Shown here: piece by piece, positions 1 through 6,253 of the stretch
Layout of the letters: each line of letters begins with the position of its first letter
Numbering within the stretch: the first letter of the stretch is position 1
NCBI GenBank assembly: GCA_020846575.1
Contig: JADLDQ010000098.1
Coordinates: forward strand, 1 to 14,114
DNA from: Burkholderiales bacterium
Lineage (GTDB): Bacteria > Pseudomonadota > Gammaproteobacteria > Burkholderiales > SG8-39
Reading direction: 5' to 3'
Length of the DNA stretch: 14,114 nucleotides
The notes under the pieces: model-generated
Seen by the model: only the letters and a program-made list of their open reading frames with translations
Databases searched by the model: none
Told to the model about the DNA's origin: nothing
Program-made: the position numbers and the translations under genes

Positions 1-1
1 C

Positions 2-607
2 CCGCGCTCGCCCTACGGCGTGGCGAAGCTCTACGCCTACTGGATCACGGTCAATTACCGCGAGGCCTACGGCTTCTACGCCTGCAACGGCATCCTGTTC
101 AACCACGAGTCGCGGCTGCGCGGCGAGACCTTCGTCACGCGCAAGATCACGCGGGGCCTCGCCCGCATCAGCCTGGGGCTGCAGGAGTGCCTGTACCTGG
201 GCAACCTGGAGGCGCGCCGCGACTGGGGCCACGCGCGCGACTTCGTCGAGGCGCAGTGGCTGATGCTGCAGCAGGGCCAGCCCGATGACTACGTCATCGC
301 CACCGGCGCGCAGCGCAGCGTGCGCGAGTTCGTGGAGGCGGTCTGTGCGCGGCTCGATCTGCCGATCGCCTGGCGCGGCAGCGGCGACGGCGAGCAGGGC
401 GTGGACGGCACAGGAAGGGCCATCGTGCGCGTCGATCCCCGCTACCACCGCCCCGCGGAGGTCGCGACGCTGCTGGGGGATGCGAGCAAGGCGAGGGCCC
501 GGCTGGGATGGTCGCCGAAGGTCTCGTTCGAGGCGCTGGTGAACGAGATGACCGGCGCCGATCTCGCGCTCGCCCGCGCCGAGCTGCGCGCCGCCGGCCG
601 GGACTGA
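2..607 (+). CDS. gmd: GDP-mannose 4,6-dehydratase, C-terminal part (5' end outside window)
   Basis: Converts GDP-D-mannose to GDP-4-keto-6-deoxy-D-mannose in the cytoplasm, the common precursor of GDP-fucose, GDP-rhamnose, GDP-perosamine and GDP-colitose. The reading frame is open from base 2 and gives 201 residues, a little over half of the roughly 370 usual for Gmd. It starts inside the active site: SPYGVAK carries the catalytic Tyr and Lys of the YxxxK motif of extended short-chain dehydrogenases. Gmd-specific blocks follow: NHES, RGETFVTRKITRG, LGNLEARRDWGHARDFVEAQW and DDYVIATG. An apparent GTG at base 20 is the Val of the YGVAK motif, not a start. The TGA stop lies two bases before the start of the next gene, so the two are surely co-transcribed. 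The identification is firm; the N-terminal Rossmann half was not seen. Confidence 0.96.
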   Translation, partial: PRSPYGVAKLYAYWITVNYREAYGFYACNGILFNHESRLRGETFVTRKITRGLARISLGLQECLYLGNLEARRDWGHARDFVEAQWLMLQQGQPDDYVIATGAQRSVREFVEAVCARLDLPIAWRGSGDGEQGVDGTGRAIVRVDPRYHRPAEVATLLGDASKARARLGWSPKVSFEALVNEMTGADLALARAELRAAGRD

Positions 608-609
608 GG

Positions 610-1533
610 GTGCGCATTCTGGTCACCGGCGCAAGCGGCATGGCCGGTCGCAACTTCGCCGAGCATGAGCGCGCGCGGCATCACGAGCTGCTGCAACCCG
701 GTCACGCCCAGCTCGACCTGCTCGACTACCTGCGCGTAGAGGCTTTCCTGCTCAAGGAGCGCCCGGACATCGTGCTGCACCTGGCCGGGCGCGTGGGCGG
801 CATACAGGCGAACATCGACGCGCCGGTCTCCTTCCTGGTGGAAAACTGGGACATGGGCCGCAACCTGCTGATGGCGGCCGCCCGCTGCGGCGTGCGCCGG
901 GTGCTGAACGTGGGTTCCTCCTGCATGTACCCCAAGGACTGGCCGGCGGCGCTGGAGGAGTCGATGCTGCTGGCGGGCCCGCTGGAACCCACCAACGAGG
1001 GCTACGCGCTCGCCAAGATCTCGGTCGCGCGCCTCGCCTCGTACCTCGCGCGCGAGGACGCCTCGAGGCTCTACAAGACGGTCATCCCCTGCAACCTCTA
1101 CGGCCGCCACGACCGTTTCGACGCGAAGTCCTCGCACCTGGTAGCCGCCGCGATCCTCAAGGCGCACCGCGCGAAGCGCGAAGGCCGCGCCGCGATCGAG
1201 GTGTGGGGCGACGGGCAGGCGCGGCGCGAGTTCCTGTTCGCGGGCGACTTCGCGGACTTCCTGTGGCGCGCGCTGGAATCCTTCGACAGCCTGCCCGAGC
1301 TGCTGAACGTCGGCCCCGGAACCGACCACACGGTGAGCGAGTACTACCGCGCGGCGCTCGCGGCGGTCGGATGCGGCGCCGCGCTCGCCTACGACACCAC
1401 CCGGCCGGTCGGCATGCGAAGGAAGCTGGTCTCGGTGCTCAGGCTCGAGAAATGGGGCTGGCGCGCGCGGACTACGATCGAGGAAGGCATGCGCCGGACC
1501 TACGACTTTTTCCTGGAACGACATGGCCGATAA
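610..1533 (+). CDS. GDP-4-keto-deoxy-hexose epimerase/reductase (ColC or GDP-L-fucose synthase, Fcl type)
   Basis: NADPH-dependent 3,5- or 5-epimerase and 4-reductase acting on a GDP-4-keto sugar. The GTG start at 610 is chosen because the cofactor loop TGASGMAG begins at residue 6 and the gmd stop is only two bases upstream; the frame stays open further upstream but that is noncoding overlap. The 307 residues match the family (E. coli Fcl is about 320). The Ser in GSSCMYP (S103), the adjacent C105, Y132 and K136 of YALAK, and H176 of KSSH correspond to the Fcl catalytic set. WGDGQARREFLFAGDFADF matches the conserved WGxGxxxREF region. Fcl and ColC (GDP-L-colitose synthase) are homologous and I cannot separate them by motif. 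The ColD-type gene overlapping the 3' end by 11 bp favours ColC. Family is certain, substrate is inferred. Confidence 0.9.
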   Translation: MRILVTGASGMAGRNFAEHERARHHELLQPGHAQLDLLDYLRVEAFLLKERPDIVLHLAGRVGGIQANIDAPVSFLVENWDMGRNLLMAAARCGVRRVLNVGSSCMYPKDWPAALEESMLLAGPLEPTNEGYALAKISVARLASYLAREDASRLYKTVIPCNLYGRHDRFDAKSSHLVAAAILKAHRAKREGRAAIEVWGDGQARREFLFAGDFADFLWRALESFDSLPELLNVGPGTDHTVSEYYRAALAAVGCGAALAYDTTRPVGMRRKLVSVLRLEKWGWRARTTIEEGMRRTYDFFLERHGR

Positions 1534-2716
1534 CCTACGCTATCCCCTGGCGGCCACGACGTGGGACGAAGCCGAGCTGGAGGCGGTGCAGGCAGTTCTC
1601 AGGTCCGGGCAGTTCACCATGGGCGAGACGGTGCGCGAGTTCGAGTCCGCGTTCGCCAGGTTCGTCGGCTCGCGTTACGCGGTGATGGTCAACTCCGGGT
1701 CCTCAGCCAACCTGCTGATGATCGCGGCGCTCGTGCACCGCAACACCCGGCCGCTCGCCCGTGGCGACGAGATCATCGTGCCCGCGGTGTCCTGGCCCAC
1801 CACCTACGCGCCCGCCTACCAGTACGGCCTGCGGCTGAAATTCGTCGACATCGACGCCGCGACGCTGAACTTCGACCTCGCCGCGCTCCAGGCGGCGATA
1901 TCACCCCGCACGCGCGCGGTGTTCGCTGTCAACCTGCTCGGCAATCCCAACGACTTCGCAGCCATCGGCCGCCTGCTCGCCGGCAGGGGCATCGACCTCG
2001 TCGAGGACAACTGCGAATCGCTGGGCGCCACCTTCGAGGGCAGGCAGGCCGGCACCTTCGGGGTGATGGGCTCGTTCAGCTTCTACTTCAGCCACCACAT
2101 GTCCACCATGGAGGGCGGCATGGTGGTCACCGACGACGAGGAGCACTACCACTTCCTGCTCGCCCTGCGCGCCCACGGCTGGACGCGCAACCTGCCCGCA
2201 GTCAACCGCGTGTGCGGGACGAAGTCGGACGATGCCTTCGAGGAATCGTTCCGCTTCGTGGTGCCGGGGTACAACCTGCGCCCCACGGAGATCAACGCCG
2301 CGATCGGCCTGCGCCAGCTCGCCAAGCTCCCGGAGTTCCTGCGCGTTCGCCGCGGCAACGCACGGCGCTTCCGCAGCCGCTTCGCGGACCATCCCTCGGT
2401 CGCTATCCAGGCGGAACTGGGCGAGTCGAGCTGGTTCGGCTTCGCGCTGCTGCTGCGGCCGGGCGGCGCGCTCGCGAGGAGTGAGCTGGCCGCCCGGCTG
2501 CAGGCCGCGGGGGTCGAGTGCCGCCCGATCGTGGCGGGAAATTTCGCCAAGAACCCGGTGATGAAGTGGTTCGACCACGAGATCGCGGGCGACCTGCCCA
2601 ACGCGTCCTGGATCGATTCCTCGGGGCTGTTCGCCGGCAACCACCACTTCGATCTGACCAAGCAGATCGATGCCCTGGCCGGGCTGGTCGGCGAGGCGTT
2701 CGCGGCGCGCTTGTGA
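1523..2716 (+). CDS. colD: GDP-4-keto-6-deoxy-D-mannose 3-dehydratase, ColD type
   Basis: A PLP/PMP enzyme with the DegT/DnrJ/EryC1/StrS aminotransferase fold. ColD uses glutamate to form PMP and then removes the C3 hydroxyl of GDP-4-keto-6-deoxymannose, giving the 3,6-dideoxy sugar on the way to colitose. The diagnostic point is SHHMSTMEGG: H191 stands where sugar aminotransferases have the Schiff-base Lys, as does His188 of E. coli ColD. D162 in EDNCESLGA is the expected ligand of the PLP ring nitrogen, and NSGSSANLL the phosphate-binding segment. The start PLAATTWDE, the stretch RAHGWTRNLP, and ESSWFGF and CRPIVAGNF near the C-terminus also agree with E. coli ColD as I remember it. The length of 397 fits (ColD is about 388). 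The ATG at 1523 overlaps the upstream gene by 11 bp, implying translational coupling. Perosamine synthase is excluded by the missing lysine. Confidence 0.93.
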   Translation: MADNLRYPLAATTWDEAELEAVQAVLRSGQFTMGETVREFESAFARFVGSRYAVMVNSGSSANLLMIAALVHRNTRPLARGDEIIVPAVSWPTTYAPAYQYGLRLKFVDIDAATLNFDLAALQAAISPRTRAVFAVNLLGNPNDFAAIGRLLAGRGIDLVEDNCESLGATFEGRQAGTFGVMGSFSFYFSHHMSTMEGGMVVTDDEEHYHFLLALRAHGWTRNLPAVNRVCGTKSDDAFEESFRFVVPGYNLRPTEINAAIGLRQLAKLPEFLRVRRGNARRFRSRFADHPSVAIQAELGESSWFGFALLLRPGGALARSELAARLQAAGVECRPIVAGNFAKNPVMKWFDHEIAGDLPNASWIDSSGLFAGNHHFDLTKQIDALAGLVGEAFAARL

Positions 2717-2940
2717 ACCTGCCTCCAGCCCCGCCCGGGCGCGCAAGCCTCAGAACGGGAGCGCCGGAGTCCTCCCGCCGCGCTCGCCGATGCGCCCGGC
2801 GCGGCGCCGGTCCGTGCAGGCCTTCGCGCCCCGCGCCATCACGCCCGCCTTGGACTCATCCGGCAGCGTGATGCAGAACGCCAATGACGGTACCGGGTTT
2901 CTTCGACAGCGTGCAGTTCGTCGGAGTGCAGCGCGCGTGC

Positions 2941-2964
2941 TGCATCCCTGGAATCGGGGATGCA
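2941..2964 (+). repeat. Perfect 8-bp inverted repeat (hairpin 1)
   Basis: TGCATCCC (2941-2948) and GGGATGCA (2957-2964) are exact reverse complements separated by eight bases. No T-run follows, so it is not a classical intrinsic terminator, although it lies downstream of the colD operon. Its right arm overlaps the left arm of the next hairpin, so the two cannot form at once. Confidence 0.55.
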
Positions 2965-2990
2965 TAAGGGGCTGTGGCCCCTCTTGCATC
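2959..2990 (+). repeat. Long imperfect inverted repeat (hairpin 2)
   Basis: GATGCATAAGGGGC (2959-2972) faces GCCCCTCTTGCATC (2977-2990) across a TGTG loop, with 12 of 14 pairs matching. The right arm forms most of the 18-bp direct repeat that recurs at 4041. It may be a transcription terminator for the colD operon, the end of a mobile element, or part of a leader structure for the methyltransferase gene. The pairing is visible; the role is inferred. Confidence 0.5.
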
Positions 2991-2995
2991 AACCT
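2978..2995 (+). repeat. 18-bp direct repeat, copy 1
   Basis: CCCCTCTTGCATCAACCT occurs here and again, identically, at 4041-4058. Bases on both sides differ between the copies, so the identity is exactly 18 bp. The copies bracket the lower-GC methyltransferase gene. Confidence 0.8.
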
Positions 2996-3122
2996 ACTGA
3001 TGAAGACTGCGCGTCTCAAGCGGCGGCGGTTCACGCAGGAGACGGAGGCATTCCCTGGCTTCATGGCGACTTTCACGAAAGTTGTTACGGCGATGAGCCA
3101 TTTCACGAAGGGATTCAGGGAA

Positions 3123-3133
3123 GATGCAAGAGG
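3123..3133 (-). repeat. Inverted 11-bp partial copy of the direct repeat, overlapping a ribosome-binding site
   Basis: GATGCAAGAGG here is the exact reverse complement of CCTCTTGCATC inside repeat copy 1 (2980-2990) and copy 2 (4043-4053). Its last three bases are the first bases of the AGGAG that precedes the methyltransferase start, so pairing with copy 1 in the mRNA would cover part of the ribosome-binding site. Confidence 0.55.
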
Positions 3134-3135
3134 AG
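3131..3135 (+). promoter_or_regulatory. Ribosome-binding site fixing the TTG start of the methyltransferase
   Basis: AGGAG lies ten bases before the TTG at 3146. The ATG at 3124 is in another frame and the in-frame ATG at 2960 is 186 bases upstream with no sensible protein between. This site therefore decides the start. Confidence 0.6.
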
Positions 3136-3145
3136 CGAGAAAGCA

Positions 3146-3913
3146 TTGACGGAATCGGCCGGAAAATCATCGGCAGTTCAGTTTACCGGAGAGAGATTGA
3201 TTCCGGGAGCGAGCCCGTCGCATCTGGAAGCGGAGCATCGCGCGCGGTATGAATTCGCGCTGCGATACGTAAGAGGATGCAGAGTGCTCGATCTTGGATG
3301 CGGAGCGGGCTACGGCTCATCGATGCTGCTCGCGTCCGCTACTGAAGTTCTCGGGATCGATATCAGTGAAGAGGCGATCGAGTACGCGCGTACCCACTAT
3401 ATCGGATCGGGACTGAGATTCCAGGCCGGGGATGTGACGCGTCTCAGCATAGAACCGAGGCGTTACGAGGCGATCGTGTGTTTCGAGGTAATCGAGCATA
3501 TTCACCATCCGGAAGAAGTGTTGCAGCGTGCGGCACGGATTCTTGACAATAAGGGCATATTCATTTCGAGCACGCCGAATCGCGCTGTCAAGGTGTCGTC
3601 GATTCCAAATCCATTTCACTGCAGAGAATACACGCTCAATGAGTACACGAGCCTACTGAGAGAGCAGTTCTCGGATGAACGTTGGGATATCGATATATTC
3701 GGCCAATTCTTCAAGGGCAAGACTTACACTTCGTTACGTACCGCGCTCAAGAACACTTACTTGGGTGTAAAGGGGGTTCTAGGTCTAAGGACAAGACTTG
3801 TCGCCAAGCGCACAGAAGCGCCGACAGTCGACGCTCTATCGCTCTTTGAATTTCGTGAAAGGGAAGCCCGTCTGGCGGAATATCTTATCGCCATAGTGCG
3901 CAGTCGCGGCTAG
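3146..3913 (+). CDS. Class I SAM-dependent methyltransferase of lower-GC cassette
   Basis: Probably methylates a sugar or lipid-linked glycan; the acceptor is unknown. The 255-residue product shows motif I VLDLGCGAGYGSS, the following acidic strand VLGIDISEEAIEYAR, an acidic pair in AGDVTRL, and the post-motif CFEVIEHIHHPEEVL with ISSTPNR after it. These are typical of Methyltransf_11/23 proteins. The N-terminal FTGERLIPG is seen in methyltransferases of polysaccharide loci. The TTG start at 3146 is preferred because of AGGAG ten bases upstream. The gene is compositionally foreign: two lines I counted (3541-3600 and 3601-3660) are 50% and 45% GC, against 73% in 10861-10920. It stands alone, flanked by gene-free DNA and by 18-bp direct repeats, and is convergent with the next gene. 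It was probably acquired separately. Confidence 0.85.
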   Translation: MTESAGKSSAVQFTGERLIPGASPSHLEAEHRARYEFALRYVRGCRVLDLGCGAGYGSSMLLASATEVLGIDISEEAIEYARTHYIGSGLRFQAGDVTRLSIEPRRYEAIVCFEVIEHIHHPEEVLQRAARILDNKGIFISSTPNRAVKVSSIPNPFHCREYTLNEYTSLLREQFSDERWDIDIFGQFFKGKTYTSLRTALKNTYLGVKGVLGLRTRLVAKRTEAPTVDALSLFEFREREARLAEYLIAIVRSRG

Positions 3914-4040
3914 AAGCAACGCTTGGCAGAGGTGGCTCCAACTCGCGGGTTGCTTCATGAGCCTCATGGCCGCCAGCCCGGTCACGCGATCCGCCCCTGG
4001 GGCCTGGAACTGCTTGTGCTGCCCCCTGGGAGAGACGCGT
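3913..4040. repeat. Palindrome-rich convergent intergenic region
   Basis: This stretch lies between the ends of the methyltransferase and the - strand glycosyltransferase. GAAGCAAC (3913-3920) and GTTGCTTC (3949-3956) form a perfect 8-bp stem beginning at the last base of the stop codon, with TTGG/CCAA able to pair inside the loop. CATGAG-C-CTCATG (3956-3968) and GCCCC-T-GGGGC (3993-4003) are further short palindromes. None is followed by a T-run. They may terminate transcription from both sides or be remnants of an element whose edge is the repeat at 4041. Confidence 0.45.
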
Positions 4041-4058
4041 CCCCTCTTGCATCAACCT
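4041..4058 (+). repeat. 18-bp direct repeat, copy 2
   Basis: Identical to 2978-2995. It ends one base before the complement of the glycosyltransferase stop codon (4060-4062). Unlike copy 1 it has no complementary left arm next to it, so the hairpin is not conserved with the repeat. Confidence 0.8.
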
Positions 4059-4059
4059 G

Positions 4060-4965
4060 TTAGGCGAGGCGTGTTGCCGCCGCGCCGATCCCTTCCACCT
4101 TGCGGACAGCGTCAACGACACCCCTGGTCATCCATGAAAGCCTCTCCCCGCCGCGGTCCAGTGCGAGCGGGTAGATCAGCGCCTGGATCAGCAGGCGGCC
4201 GGCGAGCTTGAACTTCGCGGCGATCGGCACGTAAGCTCTGCTCAGCAGTCGCAACGTGTCGCGAACCTGGTAGTAGTGGCGATAGGGCGCGGGCGCATAG
4301 ATGCGCAGGCCGCACCATCGGCGCTCGGCGATACCGAGCCTGTGCGGCATGCTGATGGACGCGTCGCGCAGGAAGGTCCAGCCGCCGGCGCTCAGCCGCC
4401 AGCACCACTCGAAGTCGACCAGATCGAGAAAGAGATCCTCGCCGAACAGCTCCCGCGGTCCGAGGCACCTGGCGTCGAGGGTCATCCCGGAGGTGGCGAG
4501 GCACGAGACGGCAACGCGCCGCTCGTCCCGGGGTGCCCGCGGCGCGCGTAAACCCCCTTGCACGGCGCCGCTCGCGTTGTCAACGTGCTGCGGTCCGATG
4601 CAGGCGCGCGGGCCATGTTCTGCGATCGCCTGCCGCAATGCGACCGCCATCCGGCGCACGAAATCCGCCGAGGGCGTGCTGTCCTGATCCAACAACACGA
4701 CGATCCCCGCCTGCATGCTCAGCGCCTCGCGCAGGCCGATGTTGAGTGCGGCGCCAAGACCGACGTTGCTCATGTTCCGGATCACGCGAAAGGCCGCGGG
4801 CAAGCCCAGTTCCTCACTGCCTCCGGGCGTGTTGTCCACCACGATCACGGTCGTACAGGCTTCGAGCAGCGGCGCCAATCTCGCGCAAAGGCCGGCGTCC
4901 GGCCTGTACGTGGTGACGATCGCCGCGATGCCCTCGGCGCCGGGGTCTGGGTTGAGTGCGTTCAT
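4060..4965 (-). CDS. Family 2 glycosyltransferase, rhamnosyltransferase (RfbF) type
   Basis: Inverting GT-A enzyme that transfers a sugar from a nucleotide donor to the growing lipid-linked glycan at the inner face of the membrane. The 301 residues include AAIVTTYRP at the start, VVDNTPGG (about 42-49), SNVGLGAALNIGL, and the metal-binding LLDQDSTP with D93 and D95. DLVDFEWCWRLSAGGW follows in the acceptor half. This set, especially the DQDS form of the DxD motif and the FEWCWR block, is typical of the RfbF-like group, many members of which transfer rhamnose. The donor here could equally be another deoxy sugar such as colitose. The ATG at 4965 has no clear Shine-Dalgarno sequence. The gene stands alone on the - strand, divergent from the next glycosyltransferase and convergent with the methyltransferase; its stop lies next to repeat copy 2. 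Confidence 0.88.
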   Translation of the reverse strand: MNALNPDPGAEGIAAIVTTYRPDAGLCARLAPLLEACTTVIVVDNTPGGSEELGLPAAFRVIRNMSNVGLGAALNIGLREALSMQAGIVVLLDQDSTPSADFVRRMAVALRQAIAEHGPRACIGPQHVDNASGAVQGGLRAPRAPRDERRVAVSCLATSGMTLDARCLGPRELFGEDLFLDLVDFEWCWRLSAGGWTFLRDASISMPHRLGIAERRWCGLRIYAPAPYRHYYQVRDTLRLLSRAYVPIAAKFKLAGRLLIQALIYPLALDRGGERLSWMTRGVVDAVRKVEGIGAAATRLA

Positions 4966-5096
4966 GATGCGAGCCGGTGATGGTAGCTCATGCGGACATT
5001 ACAATGCGTACAGCCCGGCGATCCGGGCCGGCCGGCCGTCGCACCGCCCGCCGCCATCGGTATGCCGCTTTTCCCTGCCCGCAGGATGCCCGGTAC
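4966..5096. promoter_or_regulatory. Divergent promoter region between two glycosyltransferases
   Basis: The 131 bp separating two divergent starts must hold at least one promoter. TACAAT at 5000-5005 on the + strand resembles a sigma-70 -10 box, but the -35 position at the usual distance matches poorly (about three of six bases). A GGCCGGCC palindrome near 5025 is probably just GC richness. Confidence 0.35.
5083..5086 (+). promoter_or_regulatory. Ribosome-binding site deciding the ATG at 5097
   Basis: AGGA ends ten bases before the ATG at 5097. It supports this start over the in-frame ATG at 4977, which would add 40 arginine-rich residues before the first glycosyltransferase strand. Confidence 0.5.
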
Positions 5097-6047
5097 ATGA
5101 CTGAACATGTTCCACTCGTGTCGGTGGTCGTGCCCTATTTCGCACACGAGCGCTTCATCGTGCCGTGCCTGGACAGCATCGCGGCCCAGAGCTACCGGCG
5201 AATCGAACTTCTGATCATCGACGACGGTTCGCCGGATGAGGGGGCGCGCAGGATCCGACAATGGCTGAGCGGCGCCTCCTCGAGATTCGAGCGCGTGCAC
5301 TTCGAATCCAGATCGAATCGCGGACCGATCCCGACACTCAACGAGCTGATCACCCTTGCGCGCGGCGAGATCGTGGCACCCATCGCCTCGGACGACCTGT
5401 TCCTGCCCGACTCGATCGAGCTGCGCGTGGAGGCCCTGCGCCGCCATCCGGAGGTGAACCTGGTGTTCGGCGACGCGCTCGCGATCGACGCGTCGGGCCA
5501 CGTCATCGCCGATTCGTTCCTGAAGTCATTCTTCGGCGTGTCGCCGTACTTCATGAACAATCCCGGTTCGCTTGCCTGCGAGCTGATACTGAACTGGTGT
5601 GTCCCCGGGCCGGCGTTCGCCGTGCGGCGCCGTTACTACGAAGACGCCGGCCTGTACGACACGCGCTTCGCCATCGAGGACAGAGCGTTCTATCTGCGGG
5701 TTCTGGCGAACGGAGGCCTGCGCTTCGTTCCAGCGGTGCTCGGCGTCTACCGGGTGATTCAGCAGAGTCTGTCGCGGCCCGCGGAGCCGGCGGCTCTGAG
5801 CAGGAATTACGCAGAACTGCGCCGCATCGAACTGGACGCGCTGGAGAGATTCTGTGGATGGAAGAAGCTGCTCCTGCGCGTCGCGGTGAACACCTGGGCG
5901 CCGCCCGACGGCCATCCCCGGCGCAGAATTCTCGCCAGGTTTCCCTGGCGGGTGCTGCGCCGGCTCCTCTTGGGGTTTTCCCGACTCGTCGCGCGGGTTC
6001 ACCAGGTACTGCATAAGGCAGGCCTGAGGACCGCGGGCGCGCGCTAG
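5097..6047 (+). CDS. Family 2 glycosyltransferase
   Basis: GT-A fold glycosyltransferase of 316 residues, cytoplasmic or membrane-associated. The canonical start PLVSVVVPYFAHERF, LDSIAAQSYRRIELLIIDDGSPDE and the nucleotide-binding IASDDLFLPDS (D99, D100) are all present. FAIEDRAFYLRVLANGG in the second half holds the likely catalytic acid of the ED motif. The C-terminal 40 or so residues are rich in Arg with hydrophobic positions (for example RRLLLGFSRLVARV), suggesting a peripheral membrane-binding tail. The start at 5097 is chosen because AGGA precedes it and the domain begins within ten residues; the longer form from 4977 has an unlikely extension. The donor and acceptor cannot be read from the sequence. 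It is a single-gene unit, convergent with the sulfotransferase gene. Confidence 0.9.
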   Translation: MTEHVPLVSVVVPYFAHERFIVPCLDSIAAQSYRRIELLIIDDGSPDEGARRIRQWLSGASSRFERVHFESRSNRGPIPTLNELITLARGEIVAPIASDDLFLPDSIELRVEALRRHPEVNLVFGDALAIDASGHVIADSFLKSFFGVSPYFMNNPGSLACELILNWCVPGPAFAVRRRYYEDAGLYDTRFAIEDRAFYLRVLANGGLRFVPAVLGVYRVIQQSLSRPAEPAALSRNYAELRRIELDALERFCGWKKLLLRVAVNTWAPPDGHPRRRILARFPWRVLRRLLLGFSRLVARVHQVLHKAGLRTAGAR

Positions 6048-6195
6048 CGTGCGAGCCCGCACCTCAGAAGACAGGGCAGTCGTGCTTCGACGCCGTTTCC
6101 GAACGCCTGCGCTTGCCGGAGGGTGTCCGGTGAGCAGACGTTTCCGCGGTCGCCGCAGGACGATCGCTCCGCAAGCCGTTTCAGTCGCAGTCAGC

Positions 6196-6216
6196 GCGCC
6201 GGCGACGCGCCGGCGT
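6196..6216. terminator. GC-rich hairpin between convergent genes
   Basis: CGCCGGCG occurs twice (6197-6204 and 6208-6215) separated by ACG. Because the octamer is its own reverse complement, the two copies form a perfect 8-bp stem with a three-base loop. The position between the ends of the glycosyltransferase (6047) and the sulfotransferase (6254) suits a bidirectional terminator, but neither side carries a T-run. A smaller stem GTGCG/CGCAC (6049-6062) follows the glycosyltransferase stop. Confidence 0.35.
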
Positions 6217-6253
6217 ATCGAGCCTTCGCTGTCGTCTTCGGCGCAGCGCCCGT

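Larger units (their letters stand above)
2717..3145. other. Gene-free stretch with hairpins before the methyltransferase gene
   Basis: No convincing gene lies here. Open frames exist on both strands but none shows a recognisable domain. The left part (2717-2880) is GC-rich like the operon before it; from about 2990 the base composition drops towards that of the following gene. Two overlapping inverted repeats (2941-2964 and 2959-2990), the first copy of an 18-bp repeat (2978-2995), and an inverted 11-bp copy of part of it (3123-3133) are described separately. The stretch could be the untranslated leader of the methyltransferase gene, the scar of an insertion, or both. Confidence 0.5.

Noticed and set aside
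442..1524. Long - strand open frame opposite gmd and the reductase
   Set aside because: It is the antisense shadow common in GC-rich DNA, with no domain, lying over two firmly identified genes.
1523..2716. Perosamine synthase or other sugar aminotransferase for the third gene
   Set aside because: The catalytic lysine is replaced by histidine and the surrounding sequence follows ColD.
2750..3106. 118-codon open frame on the - strand in the gap after colD
   Set aside because: No recognisable domain, it crosses both hairpins and the direct repeat, and composition changes along it. It could be a decayed gene but nothing shows it.
2960..3145. N-terminal extension of the methyltransferase to the ATG at 2960
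   Set aside because: The added 62 residues look non-biological, cover the repeat, and lack a ribosome-binding site; the TTG at 3146 has a good one.
4059..4065. GTTAGGC beside the 18-bp repeat, resembling the core of an integron attC site
   Set aside because: No RYYYAAC partner lies at a suitable distance, and the bases are the complement of the last codons and stop of the glycosyltransferase gene. Treated as chance.
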